A stretch of 64,000 nucleotides of DNA from Vitreoscilla massiliensis (GTDB lineage Bacteria > Pseudomonadota > Gammaproteobacteria > Burkholderiales > Neisseriaceae), in NCBI RefSeq assembly GCF_001457815.1, contig NZ_LN898221.1:515053-579052 (forward strand), read 5' to 3'. A model generated the notes under the pieces. The model ran no database searches. It was not told where the DNA came from and saw nothing but the letters and a program-made list of their open reading frames with translations. Of this stretch, positions 1-7,790 are shown piece by piece. Positions within the stretch are counted from its first letter, which is position 1, and each line of letters starts with the position of its first letter. Position numbers and translations under genes: made by a program.

Positions 1-110
1 CGGTAGCCGGCATCGGTGCGTTTGGCCGCCACGATTAAGCCTTGCTCTTCATAATAGCGTATCATTTTCGCCGATACGCCCGAAGCCTTGGCCGCTGCGC
101 CTATGTTCAT
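1..110 (-). CDS. MerR-family transcriptional regulator, N-terminal part only
   Basis: The gene runs off the left edge, so only about 36 codons are visible. The start reads MNIGAAAK, followed by a winged helix-turn-helix with the hallmark MIRYYEEQGL stretch of MerR regulators. The effector-binding domain and metal-binding cysteines lie outside the window, so the ligand is unknown. CueR/HmrR-type copper sensors begin very similarly. Since copA and copZ at 7.8-10.7 kb carry CueR-type operators, this could be their regulator, but the distance of about 10 kb makes that only a possibility. Confidence 0.8.
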   Translation of the reverse strand, partial: MNIGAAAKASGVSAKMIRYYEEQGLIVAAKRTDAGY

Positions 111-171
111 GTCTGTCCTTTATCGTGTGTGGGAGATGGCTGGGTCATGCGTCTGCGGCTTATTATCAATA

Positions 172-183
172 TTTACAGGCCGC
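172..183 (-). repeat. Solitary DUS-like element
   Basis: One copy of TTTACAGGCCGC, the reverse complement of GCGGCCTGTAAA, upstream of the MerR gene. Confidence 0.6.
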
Positions 184-412
184 TTTTAAACATACTCATC
201 ACATCGATAATACCGCGTCGTGCAGCCTTATCATAGCTCTAGGCATAAGATGCGGCCGGTAACGCGGTTTTGACAAGTCCATGGCTTTCGCCTAAGCTCT
301 CACGGCTGTTTATCCCAACTACACCATTTGTTGCTGCCAACCACCACATTGCGCAGCCTCAATCCGTCTTTTAAAACGCCTATATTTAAAACACCTATAC
401 AAGAAGTATTGC
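184..412. other. Gene-free region between merR-like gene and mdfA
   Basis: This is the rest of the roughly 300-base gap between the divergent merR-like gene and mdfA. Both promoters should lie here. I see no convincing operator or RNA structure. Confidence 0.4.
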
Positions 413-1642
413 ATGTCATCCGTCGCAAAATCCAGTTTGAACCGCCTCACCATGTTATTTCCGCTTGCCTTGGTGTTGTTTGAATTCTCCGTCTACATAG
501 GCAATGATTTGATTCAGCCAGCCATGCTCGCCATCACCAAAGAATTTGGGGTATCGAGCTCGTGGGCACCGTCGTCTATGTCGTTTTACCTGCTCGGCGG
601 CGCCTGTGTGGCGTGGTTGCTCGGGCCTTTGTCCGACCGCATCGGCCGCAAAAAAGTGATGCTCGCCGGCGTGGCCTTTTTCGTGCTCACCTGTTTGGCG
701 ATTTTGTTTACCGCCAACATCGAGCAATTTTTGCTGCTGCGCTTTTTACAAGGCACGGGTTTGACCGTGATTTCCGCCGTTGGTTATGCCGCCATCCAAG
801 AGACTTTTGAAGAGCGCGATGCCATCAAAGTAATGGCATTGATGGCGAACATTTCCCTGCTCGCACCCTTGCTTGGCCCCATACTGGGCGCCTTCCTCAT
901 CGACCATGTGTCGTGGCATTGGGGTTTTATCGGCATCGCCTTGTTGGCGTTTTGCAGCTGGTTTGGACTGAACAGCAAAATGCCAAACACGCCGCCCGCC
1001 GCGGCCAAAATGCCGATCAAAGCGATGTTTGGCGAATTCAAACAAGTGTATGCCAACCGCCGCTTTGTGGGTTTGACCCTGTCCTTGCCCATGCTCAGCC
1101 TGCCGTTGATGCTGTGGATCGCCTTGTCGCCAGTCATCTTGGTCGAAGAACTGGGCTTGAGCAGCATGGAATACGGCATGGCACAATTCCCAGTGTTGGG
1201 CGGCTTGATTTTGGGCAATGTGTTGCTGGTGCGCATTGTCGACAAAATGGCCTTGGGCCGCTCCGTGCTCATTGGTTTGCCGATTATGTTGGCTGGCACC
1301 GTCATCATCTTGCTGGGTACGCTGCTGTCCAGCCTGTTCGTACCAGCGTTGATTGTGGGCATGACTTTAATCAGCTTTGGCGAAGGCATTTCGTTTTCCG
1401 TCACCTACCGCTTTGCCTTGATGTCGTCGGAAGTGGGCAAAGGCACGGTGGCCGCGGCAGTGTCGATGTTGCTGACCTTGGTGTTTTTCTTGGTCATCGA
1501 ATTGGTGCGCATCGCTTATGAACATGTCGGCTTATGGGCTTACAGCCTCAGCTGCTTCGTGCTCATCGCCTTGTGGTTCAGCTTCCCACGCCGCTTGCTG
1601 AAAACCATCATGCAGGAGCGACGTGCACAAGGGGTGTTTTAA
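413..1642 (+). CDS. mdfA: MdfA-type multidrug/proton antiporter (MFS)
   Basis: A 409-residue, 12-helix major facilitator protein of the inner membrane, expected to export cationic and neutral drugs in exchange for protons. It is close to E. coli MdfA (410 aa) along its length: the LFPLALVLFEFSVYIGND stretch in helix 1, the motif-A loop GPLSDRIGRKKVML, and RFLQGTGL in helix 4. The membrane-embedded acidic pair of MdfA (Glu26 and Asp34) corresponds to Glu24 and Asp32 here. It is a single-gene unit, followed by a DUS hairpin that probably terminates both it and the convergent gene. The divergent MerR-family gene next door could regulate it. Confidence 0.88.
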   Translation: MSSVAKSSLNRLTMLFPLALVLFEFSVYIGNDLIQPAMLAITKEFGVSSSWAPSSMSFYLLGGACVAWLLGPLSDRIGRKKVMLAGVAFFVLTCLAILFTANIEQFLLLRFLQGTGLTVISAVGYAAIQETFEERDAIKVMALMANISLLAPLLGPILGAFLIDHVSWHWGFIGIALLAFCSWFGLNSKMPNTPPAAAKMPIKAMFGEFKQVYANRRFVGLTLSLPMLSLPLMLWIALSPVILVEELGLSSMEYGMAQFPVLGGLILGNVLLVRIVDKMALGRSVLIGLPIMLAGTVIILLGTLLSSLFVPALIVGMTLISFGEGISFSVTYRFALMSSEVGKGTVAAAVSMLLTLVFFLVIELVRIAYEHVGLWAYSLSCFVLIALWFSFPRRLLKTIMQERRAQGVF

Positions 1643-1668
1643 ACGCCGTATTCACCCTATGTAATGCC

Positions 1669-1699
1669 AAAGCGGCCTGTAAATGTTTACAGGCCGCTT
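1669..1699. terminator. DUS inverted pair, bidirectional terminator
   Basis: AAGCGGCCTGTAAA and its reverse complement face each other across a two-base loop, between convergent mdfA and the PepSY-flavoreductase gene. Confidence 0.75.
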
Positions 1700-1747
1700 A
1701 TTAAATGGCGGTATTCAACTCAGGTATTCATAAACTCTATGCTGAGC

Positions 1748-3928
1748 TTAACCAAAGATGTCCATATGGATTTTGCCCGCGCTCACACACTCTTCCCACC
1801 AAGCCTCGGCGCTGGCAACATCGGTGTTGCCCACGCGTTGGTAGATTTGCAGCAAAGCCTCTTTGGCACCATCGCCGGCGGTTTGCTGGCGGCCGCAGAT
1901 GTACACATGCGCGCCTTCGTGCACCAACCACTGGTATAACAGCGCCGCTTGCTCTAGCATCACATGCTGGATGAACTGGCCATCGCTGTCGGAAAACGCC
2001 GTGTCCACCCGCCACAACGTGCCATCGTCCAGCGCCGCTTGCCACAAGTCGTGGTAATAAAAGTCCAGCTCGGCGGCGCGGTTGCCAAAAATCAACCATG
2101 TCTGCCCTTGTGAGCCTTGCAAACGCCGCTCTTGCACAAAACCGGGATAAGAAGCGATGCCGGTGCCGGTAGCAATCAAAATCATTTTTTGCTCAGGATC
2201 AGCCAAGGGATGAAACGCGGCATGTGGACGAATGTGGGCGCTGATGCGGTCGCCGATGGCCAATTGCTGACACAACACCTGCGAAGCCACACCAAAACCA
2301 TGGCTGGTAGTCGGATTCTTTTCCAAACCGACGGTCAATTGCACAACATCCCCAGCCAAACTCGAACTGCCTACCGAGTAATTGCGCGGCTGCATCGCTG
2401 CCGGTGGCGTGTACAGCAGCAAGTCCCCAGGGCGAAACGCGATGGCAGTGGTCGGTTTAAAATCCAATTGCCACACCGCACGCACGCCTTCGGTGTCTTG
2501 GCTGAGCAACACGCGATTTTGCAATTGCAACTGTAGGACTGGATTCTCGATTGTTGCAGAACTCAATTCCAGCTGAATGTGCAAATGCGCTGCCACTTGC
2601 CGTAGCCACGCTTGCCAATACGGCTGCGCCTCACCATCGGCCATGTGCATGTCCATCACCGCTTGTGCATGCGCAGCGTCCAAACTCGCTTGCACACGCA
2701 GGCCGGCCTGACAGAACTGTGGATAATGTCGGTCGCCCAAGGCCAATAAGGCGTATTGCAACGTCTCCAATGAGGTATTGGCCAATTGCGCGACAAAAGC
2801 CTTGGCTTGCTGTGGCAATTCACCATCACCCGTGGTCGAAACAATGAACAGAACCAAGCGATAAGACGGCAATGTTTCGGCCTTCACTGCCGACAATGGC
2901 AACACACTACAGGTGAGTTGCGGCTGTAGCGCAGCGGCAGTCAAACGCGCCAATTGCTCAGCCGTGCCAGTTTGGCTGGCATACGCCACCAAAATATCGC
3001 TCGCTTGCACTTCATAGCGTTTGTGGCTGAGGTAAAAGCGCCGTCCCCAGCTGTAAACGCCGCTAAACAACAGCAATGTTAGCAACAGCGACAAGCCCAC
3101 ATTCACCCAGCCACCGAGCGAGCTGTCCGACCAAGTGCCTTCGTGCAGCATTTTCGGCCAATACGCCAGCGGCGCTACTGCCACCCACTGCTGCGCCTCA
3201 TCAATAAAATAGCTTTGGCTGTGCTGCGCTTGCTGCACGGTAATCAATTGATAACGCCCTTTGATGCGCTCTATGCTTTGCAGTTTTCCCAGCTCAGGCT
3301 GCGCTTCCAGTTGGGCAATGACTTCTACACTGGGGTAAACCTGCCCACCATCAAATAGGTCTTTGAATGATGGCGCGCCGATTTTGAAGGTCATCAAGAC
3401 CGCCGTCAGCGGCAACAGCAATACCAGCGGCATCAGCAGCCACGCCATGGCATTGTGCATATCCAACCATTTGGACGACAGCTTCGGTTTCATCTGCAAG
3501 GCAAAGCCGAGCAGCATCACCGCCACTACCGCATACGTTGCCCACTCCACCACATCGCCCCAACCCAATAACAGGTTTTTGTGCAAGGATTTGAACCACG
3601 CATACGTCTCAGCGCCCATGCCGGCCTCGCCCAAGTTCGCGCCACTATGGGCATCAAACACCGTCATCTGCCCTTGTGGGTTGCTCAAATACACGCGACT
3701 GGCGTCTGCACTGAATTGCACTGCGCTCACATCAGACACAGCTTGTTGTGTTTCTAACAAGGTTTTTAACGCCGACAATTGCGTTGGCTCACTGTGCCCG
3801 CCGACTTGTGGCGCTAAGATGGGCTTAAAACTCAATACCAGCCCTGACAACAGCAAGACTAAAAAAAACGGGCTAATGGCCAAGGCCACGTAGCGATGGA
3901 TTTTGGTCAACACACTGCGAACTCGCAT
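1748..3928 (-). CDS. PepSY-transmembrane / flavodoxin / ferredoxin-NADP reductase fusion
   Basis: A 726-residue fused electron-transfer protein. The N-terminal third (about 1-320) is a PepSY-associated membrane domain with several helices, the first around residues 15-36. Next comes a flavodoxin domain opening with ILVAYASQTGTAEQ (about 325-460). The last part is a CysJ-like reductase with the FAD motif PRNYSVGSSS and an NAD(P) loop ATGTGIASYPGF. The layout implies electrons passing from NAD(P)H through FAD and FMN to a membrane or periplasmic acceptor. Related PepSY-TM proteins (FpvG, FoxB) reduce ferric siderophores, so ferric reduction is a reasonable inference. It is divergent from a two-component system, with a CTTAAG-N5-CTTAAG box between them. 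Confidence 0.8.
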   Translation of the reverse strand: MRVRSVLTKIHRYVALAISPFFLVLLLSGLVLSFKPILAPQVGGHSEPTQLSALKTLLETQQAVSDVSAVQFSADASRVYLSNPQGQMTVFDAHSGANLGEAGMGAETYAWFKSLHKNLLLGWGDVVEWATYAVVAVMLLGFALQMKPKLSSKWLDMHNAMAWLLMPLVLLLPLTAVLMTFKIGAPSFKDLFDGGQVYPSVEVIAQLEAQPELGKLQSIERIKGRYQLITVQQAQHSQSYFIDEAQQWVAVAPLAYWPKMLHEGTWSDSSLGGWVNVGLSLLLTLLLFSGVYSWGRRFYLSHKRYEVQASDILVAYASQTGTAEQLARLTAAALQPQLTCSVLPLSAVKAETLPSYRLVLFIVSTTGDGELPQQAKAFVAQLANTSLETLQYALLALGDRHYPQFCQAGLRVQASLDAAHAQAVMDMHMADGEAQPYWQAWLRQVAAHLHIQLELSSATIENPVLQLQLQNRVLLSQDTEGVRAVWQLDFKPTTAIAFRPGDLLLYTPPAAMQPRNYSVGSSSLAGDVVQLTVGLEKNPTTSHGFGVASQVLCQQLAIGDRISAHIRPHAAFHPLADPEQKMILIATGTGIASYPGFVQERRLQGSQGQTWLIFGNRAAELDFYYHDLWQAALDDGTLWRVDTAFSDSDGQFIQHVMLEQAALLYQWLVHEGAHVYICGRQQTAGDGAKEALLQIYQRVGNTDVASAEAWWEECVSAGKIHMDIFG

Positions 3929-3981
3929 CTACACACTCCTTTAATGGATGAATCACACACATCACATGTTAAAGAAGCAAA

Positions 3982-3998
3982 CTTAAGCCACGCTTAAG
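3982..3998. promoter_or_regulatory. PmrA/QseB-like direct-repeat operator
   Basis: CTTAAG-ccacg-CTTAAG, two perfect hexamers 11 bases apart, in the divergent region between the PepSY-flavoreductase and the response regulator. It matches the PmrA/BasR box pattern YTTAAK-N5-YTTAAK. The same arrangement recurs at 6218-6234. Confidence 0.75.
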
Positions 3999-4079
3999 CC
4001 AGTCCGTTTAGCCTTGCAATCTGTAGCGTAAGCGGCCTATAAGCCCATTACACAGATATGAATAAAGACTTGGCAGCGG

Positions 4080-4091
4080 TTTACAGGCCGC
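4080..4091 (-). repeat. Solitary DUS-like element
   Basis: TTTACAGGCCGC just upstream of the response regulator ribosome-binding site. A degenerate opposite copy (AGCGGCCTATAA) begins near 4031. Confidence 0.55.
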
Positions 4092-4121
4092 TGCAATACC
4101 GCAGCGTAATAAGGATGAATG

Positions 4122-4784
4122 ATGAAAATTTTACTGGTGGAAGACGATGTGTCTTTGGGCAATACCTTACAAGAATGGCTGCGCATGGATGGCTATGCCG
4201 TCGATTGGTTGCAAGACGGCGCGGCGGCGGCGCACGCCTTGTTAACCCAAGCCTATGATTGCGTGTTGCTTGACCGTGGCCTGCCCAAGCGCTCTGGTGA
4301 CAGCGTCTTGCGCGACATTCGTCGCCAGCACAGCGATATGCCAGTATTGCTCATTACTGCCATGGATGCCTTGCAAGACAAGGTTGAGGGTTTGGATTTG
4401 GGCGCCGACGATTATTTGGTCAAACCATTTGAGTTGGCCGAATTGTCGGCACGTTTGCGCGTGATGAATCGGCGCATGGCGCAATCGGCGCACAACCAAT
4501 TGCATTATGGCGAGGTGTGTTTGGATTTGCACCGCAAAACCGTCACCCGCCACGAGAACGACATCGCCTTAACCGCCAAAGAGTTTCAAGTGCTCAAGGC
4601 CTTGATGTTACAGCCCGAACAAGTGCTGACGCGGCAGCAATTGGAAGACAAATTGTACAGCTGGGGCAGCGAGGTAGAAAGCAATGCCATCGAGGTACAC
4701 ATCCACCATTTACGCAAAAAACTGGGCGGCGATTTCATCCGCACCATCCGCCATCTGGGTTACACCCTCAACGCGCAACGCTGA
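4122..4784 (+). CDS. OmpR/PhoB-family response regulator (QseB/PmrA type)
   Basis: A 220-residue regulator. The receiver domain (about 1-115) has the acidic pocket LLVEDD and the phospho-acceptor Asp51 in LLDRGLP. Lys of the LVKPF motif ends the domain. A winged-helix DNA-binding domain follows (about 125-218; LTAKEFQVL, VEVHIHHLRKKL type). Two ATG codons adjoin. The second is preferred because AAGGA at 4111-4115 then sits six bases upstream. The kinase gene follows after 11 bases, so they form one operon. It probably binds the CTTAAG-N5-CTTAAG boxes on either side of the operon, since PmrA/QseB-class regulators recognise such repeats. Confidence 0.88.
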   Translation: MKILLVEDDVSLGNTLQEWLRMDGYAVDWLQDGAAAAHALLTQAYDCVLLDRGLPKRSGDSVLRDIRRQHSDMPVLLITAMDALQDKVEGLDLGADDYLVKPFELAELSARLRVMNRRMAQSAHNQLHYGEVCLDLHRKTVTRHENDIALTAKEFQVLKALMLQPEQVLTRQQLEDKLYSWGSEVESNAIEVHIHHLRKKLGGDFIRTIRHLGYTLNAQR

Positions 4785-4795
4785 AGGAGGCAAGC

Positions 4796-6190
4796 ATGTC
4801 TTTTGTGCCACCGATTTTTACTGGCCAACGAGTGCGCAACATCTCGCTGAAATGGCTGCTCATAGGCAGCGTCATCGGTGCCATGGCCTTGTTTTGGGCC
4901 ATCAGCATTGCGATTATTTTGGCGGTAACGTGGAAGGAATCGGCCAAGACTTACGACCACAATTTGAAAGAATCGGCGCATTTGCTGTTTCACATGGCGG
5001 CGCAACAACAAGACTTGAGCAGTACCGGCCGCATGGACGGCTTAGAAGACTATGAAATGGAAACCGACCGCCAGTATTACCAAATCATCCAAAACGGCGC
5101 GGTGATTTTTCACTCGCGCAAAGGCAGCTCAGTGCCGTTTGTGACCCAAACCCACAAAAAACGTGGCTTTTACGATGTGGAACGCAATGGCAGCCGTTGG
5201 CGCGTGTTCAGCCTGCGTTCGCGTGAATTGGATTTGGAAGTGCAGGTGGCGCAGTCCATCAAGCAAAGACAGGCCTTGCTGTGGGAAATGGTTGAGCATT
5301 TGGGCGGGCAAGCCTTGTTGGTCTTGTTGGTGTTAAGCCTCATCATCGCCGCCATTATTTATGTGGTGTTAAAGCCGCTGCTGAGCATTGCCGAGCAAGT
5401 CACCGACCGCCATCCCAACCATTTGGACGTGTTACCCAATCCCTACCAAACCAAGGAGTTGCATGCCATTGTCGCCGCCATCAACACACTGTTGGGCAGT
5501 CTCAAGCAAGCCTTGCAATCGGAACGACAATTCACCGCCAATGCCGCGCACGAATTGCGCACCCATTTGGCCAGATTGGACATGAAAGTGCAGCTTTTGC
5601 AAAGAAAACAGCCAGACTTGGCACATTGTTTTGCCGACATCCGCAGCGAAATCGGTTCTTATACGCACATGGTGTCGAATTTATTGCTGTTGGCGCGGCT
5701 AGACCCGAGCAATGGCCACATCGAAGCGCACATTCATTTTCAGCATTTGGATTTGCTGGCATTGCTGCAAGACACGGTGCAGCAATTACAGGCCGCTTTA
5801 AACGCCAAACACATGCACATCGCTTGGGATGTGCAGCCAGTTACACTGTGGAGCAGCGCCGAGTTGTGGCATTTATTGCTGTACAACATCCTCGACAATG
5901 CCATCAAATACTGCCCCGAAGCCAGCCGCATAGACATCGCATTGCACCAAGACACGGACGGCATTTGTCTGAGTATCGCCGACAATGGCCACGGTGTGGA
6001 CGAGGCAGCGTTGGCGCAATTGTCACAACGCTTTTACCGTGCCTTGGGCACACAGGTTTCCGGCAGCGGTTTGGGTTTGTCCATCGTCAATGAAATCTGT
6101 CAGGCTTTGAACATTGCGGTGCACATCCAATCGGGGCGCGAGCATGCTGGGATGAAGTTTATTTTTAGCATGGCGACACCGCAGTCTTAA
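4796..6190 (+). CDS. Sensor histidine kinase (QseC/PmrB type) with unusual H-box
   Basis: A 464-residue membrane kinase. AAGGAGG at 4784-4790 fixes the ATG at 4796; the open frame extends further upstream but overlaps the regulator gene. Helices lie at about 18-48 and 160-185, enclosing a periplasmic sensor region of about 110 residues without a recognised ligand site. A HAMP-like stretch follows. The dimerisation domain carries His252 in NAAHELRT, then N-box (NILDNAIKY), G1 (DNGHGVD) and G2 (GSGLGLSIV). The usual proline of HELRTP is His257 here. A DUS-like copy lies inside the gene near 5787. The likely partner is the preceding regulator. The signal may be iron or redox related, judging by the PepSY neighbours. 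Confidence 0.88.
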   Translation: MSFVPPIFTGQRVRNISLKWLLIGSVIGAMALFWAISIAIILAVTWKESAKTYDHNLKESAHLLFHMAAQQQDLSSTGRMDGLEDYEMETDRQYYQIIQNGAVIFHSRKGSSVPFVTQTHKKRGFYDVERNGSRWRVFSLRSRELDLEVQVAQSIKQRQALLWEMVEHLGGQALLVLLVLSLIIAAIIYVVLKPLLSIAEQVTDRHPNHLDVLPNPYQTKELHAIVAAINTLLGSLKQALQSERQFTANAAHELRTHLARLDMKVQLLQRKQPDLAHCFADIRSEIGSYTHMVSNLLLLARLDPSNGHIEAHIHFQHLDLLALLQDTVQQLQAALNAKHMHIAWDVQPVTLWSSAELWHLLLYNILDNAIKYCPEASRIDIALHQDTDGICLSIADNGHGVDEAALAQLSQRFYRALGTQVSGSGLGLSIVNEICQALNIAVHIQSGREHAGMKFIFSMATPQS

Positions 6191-6217
6191 CCCAGCCATT
6201 GCTTCAAAACATCGCGG

Positions 6218-6234
6218 CTTAAGTTTGGCTTAAG
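6218..6234. promoter_or_regulatory. PmrA/QseB-like direct-repeat operator
   Basis: CTTAAG-tttgg-CTTAAG lies 51 bases before the small PepSY gene, with the same spacing as the box at 3982-3998. It suggests control by the adjacent two-component system. Confidence 0.75.
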
Positions 6235-6284
6235 TTGATGCCTTTATGCTGTGGGTACATTTTAACCACAACTAAGGACACCTT

Positions 6285-6584
6285 ATGAAATTCGCCACCC
6301 TTATCTGCCTCAGCAGCGCTGTTTTGTTGGCCAGCAATGCCTACGCCGGCGTGCACTGCCCACGTTATCCTGCCGCCGAGCAGCTGTCTGTGCAAGCGAT
6401 GAGCCAAAAAGCCAGCGCCGCCGGCATACAAGTACAGCAAATCAAAATCGACGATGGTTGTTATGAAATCAAAGGCACAGACAAGGCCAGCGGCAAAATT
6501 GTCAAAAACAAATACGACATGAAAACCGGCAAGCTGATGGGCAGCAAAAGCAAGCCAGCCAAACCGCAATACCAACCGCAATAA
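6285..6584 (+). CDS. Small periplasmic PepSY-domain protein
   Basis: A 99-residue protein with a Sec signal peptide (LLASNAYA, cleavage near residue 22) and a PepSY-like fold (IDDGCYEIKGTDKASGK... KYDMKTGKLM). Two cysteines remain in the mature part. The lysine-rich tail is low complexity. Its own promoter region holds a CTTAAG repeat box shared with the two-component operon, so it is probably a member of the regulon. In gammaproteobacteria, QseBC/FirRS-type systems also control small exported proteins. Whether it binds metal or modulates the kinase cannot be told. Confidence 0.75.
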   Translation: MKFATLICLSSAVLLASNAYAGVHCPRYPAAEQLSVQAMSQKASAAGIQVQQIKIDDGCYEIKGTDKASGKIVKNKYDMKTGKLMGSKSKPAKPQYQPQ

Positions 6585-6634
6585 GGCTGCAACACACGGT
6601 TGAAAACCATGCAAACGTAAATACTTGCTACTTC

Positions 6635-6676
6635 AGGCGGCCTGTAAACCCTTAAAAATCGTTTACAGGCCGCCTT
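6635..6676. terminator. DUS inverted pair
   Basis: Fifteen-base arms, AGGCGGCCTGTAAAC and its complement, around an 11-base loop. Located after the small PepSY gene. Confidence 0.7.
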
Positions 6677-6768
6677 GTTCTCTCAAGTCCTCTCATAATC
6701 ATACAAATTTCCTGCTGCAGCGCATATATGGCATAGTGTGCATTACCGCATGAAAACTCTAAACTGAT

Positions 6769-7731
6769 ATGGACACCACCGCCGTTAGCCGCTTTTTTAT
6801 CCCACCGACTTGGCTGTTGCTGCTCGTCAGCGCGGCGCTGGCATGGGTGTGTGTCACCTATGGCGCATGGTATTGCGGCCGTCTGGCCTTAACGGCTTTG
6901 TGTGTGCAAATCCTGTATTACGGCCACAGCCGCGTAATGGAACATTCAAGCTTTGCGCTTATCGCTACCCTATTGATATTGCTGCAACTGCATTTTCACA
7001 TACTCAACCGTCAACAAATTGAATACGCCTTGCTGATGGCAATCCTGTTAATCATTCCTCTCGGTATGCTCGAATCGTGGCGTGATAAGCGTTGGGAGCG
7101 AAGCGTATTGGCGAATGTGCAGGTGAATGGCACTTACACCATCATCAACCACCAAGCGCTGTGGCAAATGCTGGTTTACAACGTGGTGTTGACGGGTTTG
7201 TTCACCTACCATTTGATTGGACTGCTGCAGTTGCAACAGTCTTGGCCAGCCGTTCCTGCGCGCTTGCTCGGTCAACATGCCATATTGGCGCTGTTAACAC
7301 TGTCAGTGTGGTGGGCGCGGGTGGAGAAAATTAAGCAAACCCAATTTGTGGCCGAGCATGGCGGCGAATGGCTGCGCATCGATGGCAGCGGCATCACATG
7401 GCAAGATGATGGCAACGATTTTGCCAGCATCAATCCCACCGGTTTAGAGTGGCGCAGCCTGCGCAAACAACGGCTGTTCTTTGAAGACCATGTGCCCAAT
7501 CGCTACCACATCGCGTGGAACGATGTTGTGGACATCACTTTACGGCGGCTAGGCAAAAATCATTACGAACTGGTGGTGCACAGCCAACACAGCTATTGCC
7601 CCATGGGCCATACCGGTTATCTCATCAAGCAATTCGGGCAATTTCGCAATGAACGCATTTTGCACAAATTCCTGCTGCATTATTGGCACTTACAGCGCCC
7701 ACACCTCGATGTACCGCCTAACACAGCATAA
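6769..7731 (+). CDS. Membrane protein of unknown function
   Basis: A 320-residue protein I do not recognise. The N-terminal half holds about five or six hydrophobic helices (roughly 10-30, 35-50, 58-72, 82-100, 132-155, 168-185). The C-terminal half (about 190-320) is soluble, mixed alpha/beta, and rich in Trp, His and Arg. It stands alone between two DUS hairpins and is convergent with copA. No ribosome-binding site is obvious before the ATG. Its codon use resembles that of its neighbours. Confidence 0.65.
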   Translation: MDTTAVSRFFIPPTWLLLLVSAALAWVCVTYGAWYCGRLALTALCVQILYYGHSRVMEHSSFALIATLLILLQLHFHILNRQQIEYALLMAILLIIPLGMLESWRDKRWERSVLANVQVNGTYTIINHQALWQMLVYNVVLTGLFTYHLIGLLQLQQSWPAVPARLLGQHAILALLTLSVWWARVEKIKQTQFVAEHGGEWLRIDGSGITWQDDGNDFASINPTGLEWRSLRKQRLFFEDHVPNRYHIAWNDVVDITLRRLGKNHYELVVHSQHSYCPMGHTGYLIKQFGQFRNERILHKFLLHYWHLQRPHLDVPPNTA

Positions 7732-7734
7732 TAA

Positions 7735-7771
7735 GCGGCCTGTAAACCCCTAAAAACCGTTTACAGGCCGC
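7735..7771. terminator. DUS inverted pair between convergent genes
   Basis: GCGGCCTGTAAAC and its complement around an 11-base loop, placed to terminate the unknown membrane protein gene and copA. Confidence 0.7.
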
Positions 7772-7790
7772 ATGGTGAGTGCATGAAAGA

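Noticed and set aside
784..1404. Long minus-strand open frame inside mdfA
   Set aside because: It is a shadow of a gene with strong MdfA similarity and has no recognisable domain.
4517..4795. Extended upstream start of the sensor kinase
   Set aside because: It would overlap the regulator gene by over 260 bases; AAGGAGG points to the ATG at 4796.
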